The notes under the pieces were generated by a model, which had not been told where the DNA came from, ran no database searches, and was given only the letters and a program-made list of their open reading frames with translations. DNA of 64,000 nucleotides, taken from the NCBI GenBank assembly GCA_963556195.1, contig OY744517.1, positions 142,917,847 through 142,981,846 of the forward strand. Direction: 5' to 3'. Shown one piece after another: positions 33,871 through 46,494 of the stretch (position 1 is the first letter of the stretch; each line of letters begins with the position of its first letter). This DNA is from Sepiola atlantica. Its lineage: Eukaryota; Mollusca; Cephalopoda; Sepiida; Sepiolidae. The position numbers and the translations under genes are program-made.

Positions 33871-35420
33871 TTCTATATAAAGTGGACCCTTATTCCCCTG
33901 TACCTTTGACGAGAGTAAGAAAATAACCACATGCATCATAGGCTACTAAACCCAGCACTCGATTCACCTTATTCACTCGAGCATGTTTCAAGAAATTTAT
34001 GACTCTTTTCATGCTACTTTCCGACCGCCATCTCAGACTCTCACAAACACGTAATTTATACAGATGGTAGCAAAAACTTTCCCCTCTAATCTTTATCTAC
34101 TCCTACTCTTCACCTTAACACCGGTAAATAAATTACATCGGATAATTTATAGAATCATCACCGTAAATATTTCATTTCATTCTAATAATAATTTCCTGAA
34201 TGATATACAAAACTGATAAATCAATTAATAACCGCTCCCTGATATTCCTTCAAAATTACAGAATATAGGATTACGTATACTTACTTATTGTCCGTTGTTA
34301 CTTATAACTATTAAACCTACACTTAAACTTATTCTAGTTTCCGGTTTACATCAACGAACTGAAAATATTCTTACGAACATTGATTCAATATGGCGTCACG
34401 TACTTATCATTTTTCTCGAGACAGTTTATTTCACTTGCGAATCTTCCATTGTTACATGCGTACTTTCTTTTTATATTTTATACTTTTATACTTAACACAA
34501 TTCGGCAATTTCAGCCATAAAACTTTTACGGCTTATAACTGAATTTAAAACAATTAACAGCGTAATACACATATCCATTTGCTCATAGAAATTCTATGGA
34601 CACCCGTAATAGCTTTTTACCACGACGCTAGCCAGTAATAAAAACAGACACAAAACAGGTAAATAGTTTTGGTTTCAGTTTAACTTTTACCTATTATAAC
34701 CATCCGCTCTCTACGCCTCACTGTTTCTTTTTATATTTATTTACTTATTACAATAAACACTAGACCGCGCCAATTTTTTGCTTTTTTCTCCAAAAAAGTC
34801 ATCATTTCTTTATTTACTTACTACAATACACAAAAAGATTACTTTTATTCGGTTTATTTTTACTTATTCTTTTTAACTTCAAAATATATTTAACTTTACG
34901 GTGTCGTATCTGTTACTTAATCTCTTCTCGGTCAGTGACGTACTAACCTTATTCTTTTCTCTCCTGTCAGTGACGAAGAAATCCTTTTAGACTGCGGCAA
35001 TTTTTAATTTTTTGTGGCCAGTAGATGGATTTTCAACACATTCAAAAACAACATTGCTTTTTATGCTTGGTAAATTCATTCTACAATCAAATTTTGTACA
35101 TACATGTACAAACTCTGCGACACTTGCATGTCGATGTTATCGATCAACAGTTGTTAGAAACTGAGATCTCATTAGGCAGAATTAAAATCCGAACATTACC
35201 TCAGATCAGATTTGGACATAAAGAAATAGGGGAGAAAAAGAAAAGAAAGGAAAATAAAAAATTTACTGTTTTTTTTACTGTTCTTTTCTTAATTGCCGGA
35301 TAAAAAACTTTATAACATCCAGGTACTAATCTATATAAAACTATTGAATATTGAGCTGTATTTTGCTTTGGAAATTGATTCTCATGAGAATCGATTTCAA
35401 CTATATGAATTTTTTTTTAT
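33870..35420. other. AT-rich sequence without recognised features
   Basis: ORFs of 66-92 codons (34295, 35025) show no recognisable domain and have the composition of random AT-rich DNA. Confidence 0.35.
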
Positions 35421-35425
35421 ATTGC

Positions 35426-35429
<4 letters not shown>

Positions 35430-35490
<61 letters not shown>

Positions 35491-35496
35491 CGTGTG
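35430..35496. repeat. (TA)n(TG)n compound microsatellite
   Basis: TA to about 35477, then TG. Confidence 0.95.
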
Positions 35497-35654
35497 ATTC
35501 TTATGAGGCTTTGTTAATCCAGTGAATTTTTACTGCGTTTACATAAAAGTACTTAATACAAAGTAGAGTTTATATTTATTTAGTATGGATTTTTATTGAT
35601 ACAAATATTTTGTACTGCACATTTGCAGACATATATAATTATCCCAGGAATATA

Positions 35655-36400
35655 TAGATATGGAAGGCTCTGTAGACTGGCTGAAAAGAGGATCTTTCCA
35701 CTATGATCAGAAGAGAATGATAATGGCTGCTCAAGATCAAGGCTTGATGACCAATGCCTTTAAAAAGATGAGTGGTCTCAGCAACAATAACAAATGCAGG
35801 CTCTGCCACACAGAAGTAGAGAGTGTGAGCCACCTGACATCCAGTTGTAAGGTTCTCCTGGGGGATGGCTATCATACAATGCGACACAACGTAGTGTGTA
35901 GATATCTTCACTGGACTATTTGTAAAAAGTTGAATATCCAGTGTAGCAGCAAGTCCTGAGAGCATATACCAGAAAGAACAGTTGAAAATAAGTTATACAC
36001 CATCCACTATGACTATGCAATCCCTACAGCTACATATCTAGAAAACGGAGCTGTTAAACCTGACATCGCAATATGGGACACAATGGAGAAAGTAGCAACC
36101 CTAGTTGAAGTCAGTGTCCCTAATGATGCAGGATTGAACAGAGCAGAAAGGGAAAAGATTACGAAATACCAAGGTCTTATGTACGACATGAAAAGAAACT
36201 GGAATCTTAGGAAAATCTCCATCATACCAGTAATTATAGGAGCAACACGACTAATGAAGAAGAATTTCAAGAGCTATCTGGCGAGTATACCCGGTGAACC
36301 GAGTGCAAGAGAAATACAAACAACTGCACTTAAAGGGACGGTTAGAATCTTAAAACGATCTCTAGGCTGGAATGTCTGAAATAGCCGGTAAATGTCTGGC
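35655..36400 (+). pseudogene. Retrotransposon C-terminal restriction-like endonuclease (R2/NeSL-like), one in-frame stop
   Basis: Two open stretches, 35660-35959 and 36083-36379, are in the same frame and separated by a single TGA at 35957-35959, giving about 240 codons. The first part carries a CCHC motif (CRLCHTEVESVSHL then SSC). The second has IHYDYAIP, GAVKPDIAIWD, TLVEVSVPND, REKITKYQGL and IIPVIIGATRLM. K/RPD, about 14 residues, then E/D-V-x-V-P and KYxxL is the PD-(D/E)XK-like endonuclease layout at the C-terminus of R2/R4/NeSL-type non-LTR elements. No RT is upstream, so it is 5'-truncated near 35655. The ORF ends naturally at TGA 36377-36379. The low number of lesions points to a recent insertion. 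The exact clade is inferred. Confidence 0.7.
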
Positions 36401-36479
36401 ATCCAGTAGGATGCCCTATCTCCAGCTAAAACAGAAATATAAGAAAAAGTTATTTCTGGGAATCATGTGTGTGTGTGTG

Positions 36480-36835
36480 TGTAAATGCGACCCACCGCGA
36501 AGCAATATTTCTCAGGTGGATTGTTGAAGGACGATGGCAAATTACTTGTGTTTTGTTGGCACCAAATGATGACCTCATTATGTGTAAGGGAGGCAAGAAG
36601 GACAAGAATGCAGACCCTCTTTAAAAGCTATGCCATTAAGATTCGCAGAGAACAGGAATTAGTGATTTGTACAAGCAACAAAATGTTATGGCCCCATTAA
36701 AATAAATATTACAAATGTTGGCAACGACGGGACGTTAAAGATTTTCAAGTGCAAAAAACTTTCGGTGCTTTCTGATACGTGACAAAAAATCGTAGTGATG
36801 ACGCTTTCTCTCCCATCTCGCCTACGCGCTCGTAG

Positions 36836-36840
<5 letters not shown>
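36480..36840. other. Moderately GC-rich unassigned block
   Basis: It holds a 71-codon plus ORF (36485-36700) with no recognisable domain, directly after a (GT)n array that follows the endonuclease relic. It may be that element's 3' UTR. Confidence 0.3.

Positions 36841-36880
<40 letters not shown>
36839..36880. repeat. (AT)n microsatellite
   Basis: About 42 bp. Confidence 0.95.
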
Positions 36881-36883
<3 letters not shown>

Positions 36884-37112
36884 AGTATCATATAGTTAGG
36901 AAAGTATCAGACTGAAAACATCGAGTGTACGATTTCAATTCTACAATTATTTTTAGATAAAATTATATGAAACCAAAGAATATAGTTTTCTTTTTTAATA
37001 TAATCAAATGTAAGTATAAAAGGTTTGTATATTTTTACGTAAAGCCTCCCTATCTGTCTGTCTTCCCCTCTTTCTCTCTCTTAATCGCTCGCTATATACC
37101 AAGATCAATCTA

Positions 37113-37456
37113 TCTCTATATAATAACGTAGGACACATCGTTCTCAGTGTGCATGTCTGTCTCTAAAAACGTCGACATACTTGGGAGTGTACCTAAAATA
37201 TGTACGTCTATTTACATGTACAAGTTTCACGTGAAGATAATGGAAGTGGTTCTGCGTCTCCAGCTGCCTCTTTAACGAGATAATGACTTTTTAGAATGTT
37301 ACTCCATGAAATTAATCTATTTATAAGCGTTAGTTCAAGAGTATGAACATATATCAGAATAGCTCAGTGAGTAAGATATCAAGGTGACAATATCATATGA
37401 TGTTGCATATGATGTTATCCGACACTAACCCGGAAAACGCCGGGTACACCTGCTAG
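37113..37456 (+). mobile_element. Non-autonomous Helitron
   Basis: The 5' end is A/TCTCTATATAATAACG (start 37113; an alternative TC start is 37109). The 3' end is a GC hairpin, ACCCGGAAAACGCCGGGT (37428-37445), then ACACCTG and CTAG/T (CTAG at 37453-37456). Helitrons begin with TC, end with CTRR after a short hairpin, insert between A and T and make no target duplication; all four features are met. At about 344 bp it has no Rep/helicase ORF. Confidence 0.75.
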
Positions 37457-37459
37457 TAT

Positions 37460-37460
37460 A

Positions 37461-37494
<34 letters not shown>

Positions 37495-37498
37495 ATAT
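37460..37498. repeat. (AT)n microsatellite at Helitron 3' flank
   Basis: It begins 3 bp after the CTAG terminus. Confidence 0.95.
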
Positions 37499-37569
37499 CA
37501 TATTTTCTATTCAAAATGTCAGTGTTTAACTTAATAGATATCAATATATAATTCCAGTCTTTATAAATA

Positions 37570-37720
37570 ACCAAAAACATTCCAATGAAGATATCTTTAT
37601 TTTCCAGCAGATAGATTCATTGTCACAGCTGTGTTTTCAACTGGCCGGACAAATAAGGTTTTCAACCAATTCTTGAATCTTTTAAGACAATGATTCATAA
37701 GAAAAATCAGAAGAAAAAAA
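37570..37720 (+). repeat. Dispersed repeat pair, copy 2
   Basis: Counterpart of 33385-33530: ATATCTTTATTTTCCAGCAG, GATTCATTGTCACAGCTGTG, AGACAATGATTCATAAGAAA. It begins about 70 bp after the (AT)n that follows the Helitron. Confidence 0.5.
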
Positions 37721-37914
37721 TCGAAACAAAAATATTCTTTTAGATTTTTTGCCCAAATTTAGTCATCTACCTCTACCTAGCTCTTCTAAAAAATACGAAA
37801 AATACATAACTAATTAAAAAAAAAAGAAAACGAAAGAAATATGTAATGTATTAAATTTGTAAAAACCAGAAAGTATTCGCATCTAAGGGAGACAAATGAG
37901 ATAATTTTATTTGG

Positions 37915-37918
<4 letters not shown>

Positions 37919-37953
<35 letters not shown>

Positions 37954-38155
37954 AGTTTACGGATATGAGTGTGTTTAGATGTGAAAAGCTGTGTATATGT
38001 GTGTCTATATATGTATATGTGTATATGCACGTATAGGCGTGTGTATGCATGTATGAGTATGTATGCATATGGGTATGTCTTTGTCTGTAAATATATGTAC
38101 ATATTTGTATGTATGTATGTATGTATATGCGTGCATACGACTTTGTATATGTGTG
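37919..38155. repeat. (TA)n followed by TGTATG-rich stretch
   Basis: (TA)n to 37947, then about 200 bp of loosely repeated TGTATATG/TGTATG; the 70-99 codon ORFs over it are artefacts. Confidence 0.85.
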
Positions 38156-38620
38156 CGCGTATGAATAAAGTTTTTATATAGGGCAGTTTGGAAAGAAATC
38201 CGCTGACCGTTCCAATATTTGACCTTCTTAATGGTTAAATCGGTATTTTTACGAGTGCATGCACGCATATGATTATACTTAAGCGACGTTTGAGATGTTC
38301 TCAAGTGGGGTAATACAATGTATAAAAAAATTGAAAGTGGTCAAACAGACTCAATAAACTTAAATGATAAAAAGTTAATGTTGACGCGAATGTTTAATTG
38401 GATATGAATCTTGCCTGTTTAATTATACATCGATCCCTTACCAACCGGGAGAATAAATATAATAAAGAAGCTTGTTATTTCTAATTACATTTTTTTCTAA
38501 AGGTCTGAAGAAGCTGGCTCTCTCGAGAGATCGCAACTAAAACATGTATAACCAACAATATTTGTATAAATAAAAAATTGTACTAAAAACAGCTCTACTT
38601 GTTATTGAGCACATTTTATA

Positions 38621-38622
<2 letters not shown>

Positions 38623-38701
<79 letters not shown>
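38623..38701. repeat. (AT)n(GT)n compound microsatellite
   Basis: AT to 38671, then GT. Confidence 0.95.
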
Positions 38702-38705
<4 letters not shown>

Positions 38706-39299
38706 GAGTGTAGTATTATATTTACAAGTCTTAAGCATCAAAGCAATAAAAAACTGACCGCCCTTCAATTCTTCACTGCTGATAAGGATGTTCGGCAATG
38801 CGAGCTGTCATCAAATAATCGATTGGCTACCCGTTTCGACAAGTAATCATCTGCACACCACTAGAACCCCAAAGACAATACAAATGTCAAACAGGACCGA
38901 AGAATGCGACAGTTACGAGGCCAATTTTGCAGGGCGTATACGGTTACCCGAACGAAAGGTCACACGTGGTTTTCACCTCTCACCTGCATCGGTGGGTTTC
39001 ATTCGAATAGAATTCCTTTCCCATGTCTCTGTGGTTTTTATTATCAAACCTCTTGTTGGGTGTGACCTACTATACGCTTAATCCATCTCCTTACAATCGG
39101 CTAAGTAAAGAAGAAATGATGTTTTTCTGCGTAGCATACCAACATCACTCAACACAATCACTCGAAAAGTACCAGTTGGCGTCTGATCACCTCATGTAAC
39201 ACCAATCAAACAGTGCTTGTAAAAAATAATATAAACGTCTCCAAGATCAACAAAATATTTTCGGCTATATATCAGGCAATTGTTTGTCTGTTCTTATTC

Positions 39300-39375
39300 A
39301 TTTATTAATAATGGAGATTTGGTATCCGTCTGTCTGAAGCCGAAACTATACTATTTCAGACTATTGTACTATTGG
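39300..39375 (+). repeat. Solo terminus related to the 5705-6014 element
   Basis: CATTTATTAATAATGGAGAT, then TTGGTATCCGTCTGTCTGAA and GCCGAAAC, match the right end of the 5705-6014 element read inwards (GAAGCCGAAACTCC). Only one terminus is recognisable. Confidence 0.5.
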
Positions 39376-39556
39376 ACCAATAGCGTTGAAAATCCATGTG
39401 GATCATATATATGAATAGAGATCATCATTGCCAACTTTCACATTCTCATAGTGTAATAGCCCAAATATATTCTGCCGATACACAAACAAACACACAAACA
39501 GTGCACTTGGATACGACGTGCAAATTTGTCCATAACTCTTTCACCCTTTCAGTACT

Positions 39557-39814
39557 TCACCGCTGATAAAGATGCTCTCTTTGCACTGCTTTGGTTTTGG
39601 CGGCGATAGAGCTCATAAGTTCAAGAATAGTCTGGTGATTATTTTTGATAGACAATATCTTTGAGATAACCCACCGAAGAAAATCTGGCAGGTTAACATT
39701 CGGGAAGTCTGAAGACTCTTCAAGATCATACCTACAGATGAAACGATCACCAAAGTGTCCCAACATATCATTGAACTGCGATAATACAAAGACTGTTGGA
39801 CATCTCTGACTCAT
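39557..39814 (-). other. Unrecognised open reading frame, possibly transposon-derived
   Basis: An 85-codon ORF with ordinary amino-acid composition (NVNLPDFLRWVISKILSIKN near its middle). The sequence just after its start on plus (CAGTACTTCACCGCTGATAA, about 39550) is echoed at 38770 (CAATTCTTCACTGCTGATAA), which suggests membership in a dispersed repeat. No domain recognised. Confidence 0.25.
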
Positions 39815-40214
39815 ACTTAATAGACAATTCAGGCGTAGATAGAAGTGTATTTGAGTGGATTGCAGAAAGGAGTGTACATAGTATTAACGATTCCATTGGT
39901 TGCATTTTGGGCCACTCTCTATATGTATATATCGATATGTTTTGAGTATTTAACACGTGTGGAACTTCGACTTGTACATTTCTTAAAACAATCTACAAAG
40001 TAGAGATCACCCCTGCCAACTTTCACATTCTTATGATATACTGGACTAAAAGTATTTAGCCATCACACAAACGAGTACAGAGACAGAGATACACAGACTG
40101 ACATACACAGACAGACATACCCACGCGTCTCATACGATTATCTAAATGTGTAAATGCGAAAGTTTTTTCAAATGTATTACACTTATTTAAATCAATAATA
40201 CCACACAGTCTTTT

Positions 40215-40720
40215 GAAGTAGTGTGTATATTAGACAACCAAGACTCAAACACAGCTGTATTTGGGGAGGTGCCGCTCAGAGCACCCTTTTCTGTCTTGAC
40301 AGAGTCAAAAACCGACTTCGAAATCTAGTTGGCTTGCCCTACCGTATTTTCATGGCAGGTGCTCAAATCTATGCCCCCTTCTGTAAAACATTCACAACTA
40401 GAATCCGCCTAAATGATTTCCTTTTCTCCCGTTGCGTGCCCTAAACGAAACGAAATTTCCATGGGCAGGTTTTCTTTCCTAGAACTGCCCATCTGTGGAA
40501 CACAGTGTCGCGAGCCTGTTTCCAAGCCAACTACAATATGGTCACCTTCAAGTCCAATGTAAACAAGCTCTTGTTGAACCGTCCCCTTAAATAATCAATA
40601 TCTGCCATACTACAACCATCGTGTCGGTGATCGCGATGTTGTCCGACTGTCCATTAGTCAAACTCTTTAACCCTTAACCTCCAGTGACCTTTGGGCCTTG
40701 ATAAGTGGTGACCTTATTGT
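40215..40720 (+). mobile_element. LINE 3'-end fragment, copy D
   Basis: The frame reads CIWGGAAQSTLFCLDRVKNR then LRNLVGLPYRIF, followed after a stop by QVFFPRTAHLWNTVSRACF, NYNMVTFKSNVNKLLLNRPL and the natural stop. This is the C-terminal region after the RT. Three or fewer lesions separate the pieces, so it is one of the younger copies. It is heavily 5'-truncated. Confidence 0.65.
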
Positions 40721-41704
40721 AAAATAAAAACAAAAAACTTCATTTGCCTAATTATTTTAAAACAGTTTATAATAAAGTAATGTTTGGTGTTGTTCATTTG
40801 TAATTTTATTGTCTTATTTACCTATATGTATGCAATAGTTTTGTCGATATTAATTAATGTGCTTTCATAAAAAAATATTAACACTTTTCTAAAAATATGT
40901 TCACTAATTTTCAAGGGAGGTAATTAAAATAAAAGCTGTTAGTTTTTTAAATTATAAAAGATTTATAATAAAGACATGTAAAGTCAGTTATACATTGCCA
41001 AAGGATACTTAGAGCTGAATTAATGGCCGTAAAAATCATGTATAGTTTTTCTCTTGTAGATATATATATTTATAATTGCAAAGAAAAACTCCGAACTCCG
41101 TTTATATAGAAAGAGTAAAAAGTAACAATTTTAACTTTTGAAGAGTTCGGTACTCAGAACAATTAGAAAGGAATGTGCATCAAAGCGAAAGTGTTCCTCT
41201 TCGTAGAATCAAACGGTTCTTCACATCTTGTTAACCATTCTTTGGAACGCGGCCAACAAGACAACGAAACTTTTAAATCTTTTCTTTCTTTTAAATTTCC
41301 AAACAAAACTTTCTATGCCAACACAACTTGAGGTTTATTATTATAAAGTACTTAACAAAATATATATTTCACTGAAGTAAGCATGCTGCCAATATTTGTA
41401 GATATTTCGTTTTTTACTCCATAGCATCAATCTTTATTCAAGCATCTTACTATGTGGATTTAAAAAAATAAATCAAAAGTTAAGCTGTTTGTGTGCTATT
41501 CCTTTATACATTTGGGTTACCTCCCCTTTTTAATCATCTTCAACTCTCACAAAAGATTTCGTAGCAAATTTGCACTATTTAAACAGTTACTAATTACTGG
41601 TGACATTCTGTATATTAAAAAATGCCATCTTAATTTCGATTTTTATAATTATTTCTGAATTAATCCAATTTTATCTTCATCTTTGATAAGTCTATAAAAG
41701 TAAT

Positions 41705-42660
41705 TTGTTAATGGGCAGAAGTCGGGCGCACAGAGTATCAACCCCAACGTGCCTCAAGGATCAATTCTGGGATCAACCCTATTTCCGATCTTTATCATAT
41801 TCTGAGATTATTTGTTGAAATCTATGCAGACGACACAATTGTCTATGGGAGCACTTCAAATAGCATTGATGATATAGACCTTTTCAATACCCTCTCTCCT
41901 CCGACCTGGAGCAATGGGGGAAAAGTGTTTTGTTACTTTTAACACCTCTAAAAGCAGGTTAATTTCCTTTAAACACCAACTCTCAAGTTATCGTTTTGCC
42001 TCAGTTGAAATGAATGGCTTTCTCCTTGAGAAAAGCCCTGGATTCTATAAGCTCCTATGCTTTACTTTCACTTCAGACATGACATAAAAGACATGCATCA
42101 AATCTGCTGGGAAAACGCTTGGATCATTCTACCGCTCTAGAAAGTACCTGACCTCTGATGAGTAAAGTGCGTTGGATGATAAAGTAGTGCTGCCACATCT
42201 GGAGAGATGCCGCTAAGAGCACTCTTCGTTGCTGAAACAGCGTTCAAAATCGACTTCGAAATCTAGTGGGGGATGACCTCTTCCGTTCTTTACAGCCATT
42301 TTAACACAAAAAAGGCTTTGCTAGTCTCACTGTTTTCTATCGTTACTTTCATGGAAGTTTCTCGACTGAGCTCCAATCCCCAATTGTACAAAACATTCAC
42401 AGCAAAAATTCGTTTTCTACCACAACGAAAAATAACTTTCGTTTCTTCACCCGTTTGCCTAATGTCAGGCGAAATTTCTACGAACGGAGTTTCTTCGCAG
42501 CCTCCCCCGTAGAACTTTGTTCATTCCATTGGGCATCTCAATATTCTTCTTCATCACATAACCGACAATCCATCTATCTCATTAATCCTTATACTCGAGT
42601 GTATTTTGTCCTAAAAAACAAAGAGCCGACGCACTTATCTTAGATTGGCGCAGATTTCAA
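41705..42660 (+). mobile_element. LINE reverse transcriptase fragment, copy E
   Basis: Shifted frames read NPNVPQGSILGSTLFPIFII (palm block), IYADDTIVYGSTS (catalytic YADD intact), VTFNTSKSRLISFKHQ, then SAGKTLGSFYRSRKYLTSDE and KSTSKSSGG with a degraded 3' part to about 42660. The insertion is 5'-truncated, starting shortly before the PQGS motif. Confidence 0.65.
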
Positions 42661-42669
42661 CAAAAAAGA

Positions 42670-42945
42670 TAACAATATAAGATTGACCTTTAAACTAATT
42701 TTTTTTAAAGTACAAAAGTATATTAGCAATGATTCTCACTAGAATAGCATTTACTTGTAACTTTATAGATTGAAAGAACCCATTGAAATACGGCGGTTTA
42801 GTTTGAAATATCCGGTAAGAGTTGAAGATGAAACTTTTTGATTTGACTTGTAACAGAATAAAACGTTAGGAAACTGAGAAAAGAAAAGAAAAAAGACTCG
42901 TCAAAAAGAAGGAAAATACTGGGAGGTAGAGATAGATTCATGGAA

Positions 42946-42977
<32 letters not shown>

Positions 42978-43373
42978 AGAGAGACAGAGCGAGAGGGAGG
43001 AGAGCGGGTTTTTCCTTCACGCTATTAGATTTAATAAGATTGCGGTTATAGCAATTACTATGTAGATAGCGGGAATTTACCAGACAGAGATTTATTATTG
43101 ATAACGAGATCACCCTGATAGAAATTTGATATTGGTGATTAGATGAGCTAGAAAATGATTCAACTTCAGTTAGATAACATAGACAATGACGTAATACTAA
43201 AAGCTATCTCATTCGGACACAGATTTAATATATATATTAATAGTTATATTCCCCGGAAAAATATTAAATACTTATTGCACCAATCCGGCATTGCTCGGGA
43301 TTCATTAGTTGAACATTTACAAATTAATTTAGATTAAAAGTAAAATAAGAAATAGCCGAGAAACAACAACAAC

Positions 43374-43446
<73 letters not shown>

Positions 43447-44090
43447 TGTAAGTGACGTATAAGCGAGACACACACATACACAGAAACTCGTAAAGTAATC
43501 ACAAAATTTTATTAATATGGAGAATAGACAAGAAGAAGGGAAGGGTGAAATGGTCAATAATGAATCAAATAATATAAGGGAGATAATTCATATTTTAAGC
43601 TACGAAGATTTATCTTCCTTGCGTGATTTGATTCATTATCTAAGATTTCCGCCATCGTAACAATCTAATTAACCGGAATATTTTTTTGAACCAAACCAAA
43701 GCCAAAAACATTTTGGCATTAAAAAAAAAACATGCTGAAAGGGAAATAAAAAGAAAATTGTTAGGCAGAACCAGATATCGATGTTACAGATGTTATTTGG
43801 GTCTAAATTTTAAAATCTGGTCTACAACTTGGTCCTAAGAGAAACTAGATACAATGTGAAAGGCTACCAACGTTATGAGGATTTGATAGTAGAAACAAGC
43901 GTTGCGTAATCACTAACTTCACTTTTTCTGGTACGAAATTGCTTTAGTATAGTGGTAGGTGAAATACAAAGCGATTAGAACTAACACTGAGAAGGGAATT
44001 GGTGTTATTTCGTAGTTTTCCTTCTCCTAGACAAGTTGTCTTACCAAAATTGAAGAGTATACTTTAGATTTCTATTGATCACGTGCAGCT
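42670..44090. other. AT-rich sequence with (GA)n and (AAT)n arrays
   Basis: It contains purine-rich (GA)n at 42948-42995, (AAT)n at 43372-43445 and a short palindrome (AATGAATCAAAT / ATTTGATTCATT, 43559-43637). No gene. Confidence 0.4.
43372..43445. repeat. (AAT)n microsatellite
   Basis: About 74 bp. Confidence 0.95.
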
Positions 44091-44109
44091 ATTAGCTTGT
44101 CCGAAAAAT

Positions 44110-44330
44110 AATGACCGTTTCCAAAACAAATATTGCTTCATTGACCTAATGCATTTATAGAACCTTTTTAATCTCACGAATTTGCTTCAGTTCGTTGAAC
44201 ACCGTTGAAATACTGACATTAAGTGCCTGAAACATTTCTTTAACACCTTGACGTGGGTTTTGTTCAACAATTACTTTCACACGTTCATGTTTGACACTGC
44301 ATGGCCGTCCTCTACCTTCCTCATCTTCAT
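44110..44330 (-). pseudogene. mariner-type transposase N-terminal HTH fragment
   Basis: On the minus strand the frame reads VVEQNPRQGVKEMFQALNVS then ISTVFNELKQIREIKKVL before a stop. This matches the second helix-turn-helix of mariner transposases (VxxNPxxxxxELxxxLNVSxxTVxxxLKxIGK). The catalytic DDD/E part does not follow. The string TTGTCCGAAAAATAATGACC (about 44096-44115, plus) could be the remains of a terminal repeat. Confidence 0.6.
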
Positions 44331-45249
44331 TATCACTATGTAACTTCGGAAGCCATTTTCATTCAGTTTGATCATTTATCGTACCTCCTTGCCATGCGCT
44401 GGTGAAATTAGAACCTGTTTGGGAAACATTATGACCGAGTTCGAACTCATGCAAGAAAAAATATATAAATACGTATGTATTTTTTTCATCTTCGTTATTA
44501 ACAGCTTAAAAATTGCATTCTTACAGACATTATTTGAAATTTATTAAAAACTAGACAGTAATTACGTCTCTTTATATAAAGTAAGGTACGTGTATTTATT
44601 TATATATCTATATATCTATGTAAATAGTAATCGTCTAAACTAATGAACGCATCATTATGAATTTTGGAATATATATTCTAGGCAACACGGCAAACTCAAA
44701 CCCGCACTTAAAACACTTTTTAAATAAGTTAGATACAAAACAATTAATAGAGAAAGAATTGCTCTACATAAAATTTTTAGTTATATTAATACAATTTTTA
44801 AAAGGATCGGTGCGTGAGCGTCAATAATATGTATGTGCTGCATGAAATAGTTAACTATTAAACTTATCATCATGAATTATGGGATATGTATTCTAGACAA
44901 CAGGGTGAATAACGTGAGCACATTATTTATTTCTTTTATAAACTTTTATAAACTTTTATAAACTTTTCCATTTAGGGTGATATCACCGAAACCGTGAATA
45001 AAATAAAATAAAAAATAACATTAAAGTTAAAACTAATGCTGTATGTATTGCTTATACCCGTCCTGGGACGAGTATAAGACATAAATATAGTTAAGTATAT
45101 AGAATTCTGAATAAAACTGCATATATACAAACAAAATCGACTTTAAAAAAAAAGAGTCGAAAACTTAGCCAATATTTTCTACTATTTTACTCTTCTTTTA
45201 CATTGAGAGACAAGTCCGGAGCTTCACTAATAGCCTGTATTATCATCTG

Positions 45250-45730
45250 TGATCGCCAGAACTACAGAGAAGGTGTTATTTAGTAGTTGTCACCTTTTTA
45301 AGTAATTAGTCACCACTTATAAAGGCCAAAAGCTACCTGAGGACAGAGGTTAATGATATGGAATGATTATTAGCTAGAAGATGAAACAAGTTGAGATGAG
45401 TGAAAATGATTAAATTTGGTTACTCATGGGAACAGTTTATCACAAGAATCTGTTGACATTGAATTTGAAGACGATTTTGTTATAATCTGTAGGGAAGCAG
45501 TCTCGTGGTAATGTGTTCCACGGACGGGAAACTCATGGGAAGAAGCTATGTTCTTTGAAATTTCGTCTGACGCTGAGTAGACGGAGGAACAAAGTAATTT
45601 ATTTTTATCGTTGTGTTAGAAAACGAGTCCTTGCTGTGAATGTCTTCTTCAACGAAGGCTTGGTAGTCTATTTCTCCCCCACTATTTTCCTGCCATATCT
45701 AGAGGGATTAGAGATAGATTAATATCCTTT
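45250..45730 (-). mobile_element. LINE 3'-end fragment, copy F
   Basis: Read on the minus strand, the segment matches the terminal region of copies D and G: a PRTAHLWN-like stretch at about 45550-45500, a short Asn/Lys-rich FKSN-like stretch at about 45450, and the family 3' tail around 45360-45300 (TGGTGACTAATTACTT on minus). Only the last about 450 bp remain. Confidence 0.45.
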
Positions 45731-45861
45731 CACATAAATATCATCAAAAACTGATTTAACAGCACCGACACAAATTGAACACCGCATTCTGTGTTGAGAG
45801 TCCGCACCGGTAAACCGTTACACCACTTCCACTCAAACATCCACACATATTTACTTGCCCC

Positions 45862-46080
45862 TCACTGCAACAAAGTTAGACACAAGGTCAGTTTATAATG
45901 CGGGATCCATCCCCCCCCCCCTAAATAGTGTCACTCTGATCGGCATTCTCTGGTAGGAGCGTCTCATGTGACTGGTGATAATCTAATCAACCCCCCGACC
46001 CCCGGAAGGAGGAGCTAAGACCTGGCAGGATAGCCTCCGAAACCAAAATAGTACGGTACTCTACTTCGATGCAAGCCTGC
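45862..46080 (-). mobile_element. Body of the U2-headed SINE family, diverged copy
   Basis: Landmarks of the 55838 element recur in order on plus: GTTAGACACAAGGTCAG, a poly-C stretch, GGAAGGAGGAGCTAAGACCT, GGCAGGATAGCCTCCGAAAC, GCCTGCGGGCCTGTGTTAGG. The U2-like head is not present. Confidence 0.45.
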
Positions 46081-46233
46081 GGGCCTGTGTTAGGTCCATT
46101 TAAGTATTGACAGTTGAAAGATAACGATTAAGTTTGAAAACAAAGAAACCTTAGAGGTCACCTTGTTGAACAAAGTTCGGCCTTGAACCCTTCTAAAATG
46201 GCGGAAACAAATGAGCTTTGTCTTCTCTATCAA

Positions 46234-46235
<2 letters not shown>

Positions 46236-46319
<84 letters not shown>
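46236..46319. repeat. (TA)n(TG)n compound microsatellite
   Basis: Left half of a mirrored pair with 46389-46494. Confidence 0.95.
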
Positions 46320-46323
<4 letters not shown>

Positions 46324-46386
46324 ACTAATTTCTCGCCGAGTGTCGCCAGCAAGGTCTTTCCAGGTATCGCCATGGTTATAAAGCTG

Positions 46387-46494
<108 letters not shown>

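Noticed and set aside
36485..36700. 71-codon ORF after the endonuclease relic
   Set aside because: No domain, and it starts in a (GT)n flank; more likely 3' UTR of the element.
37340..37375. tRNA-like string AATAGCTCAGTGAGTAAGAT
   Set aside because: It resembles a D-arm/A-box but has no B-box or acceptor stem, and lies inside the Helitron.
38788..39081. 97-codon plus ORF with non-biased composition
   Set aside because: No recognisable domain; flank shared with a second site near 39550 suggests repeat DNA.
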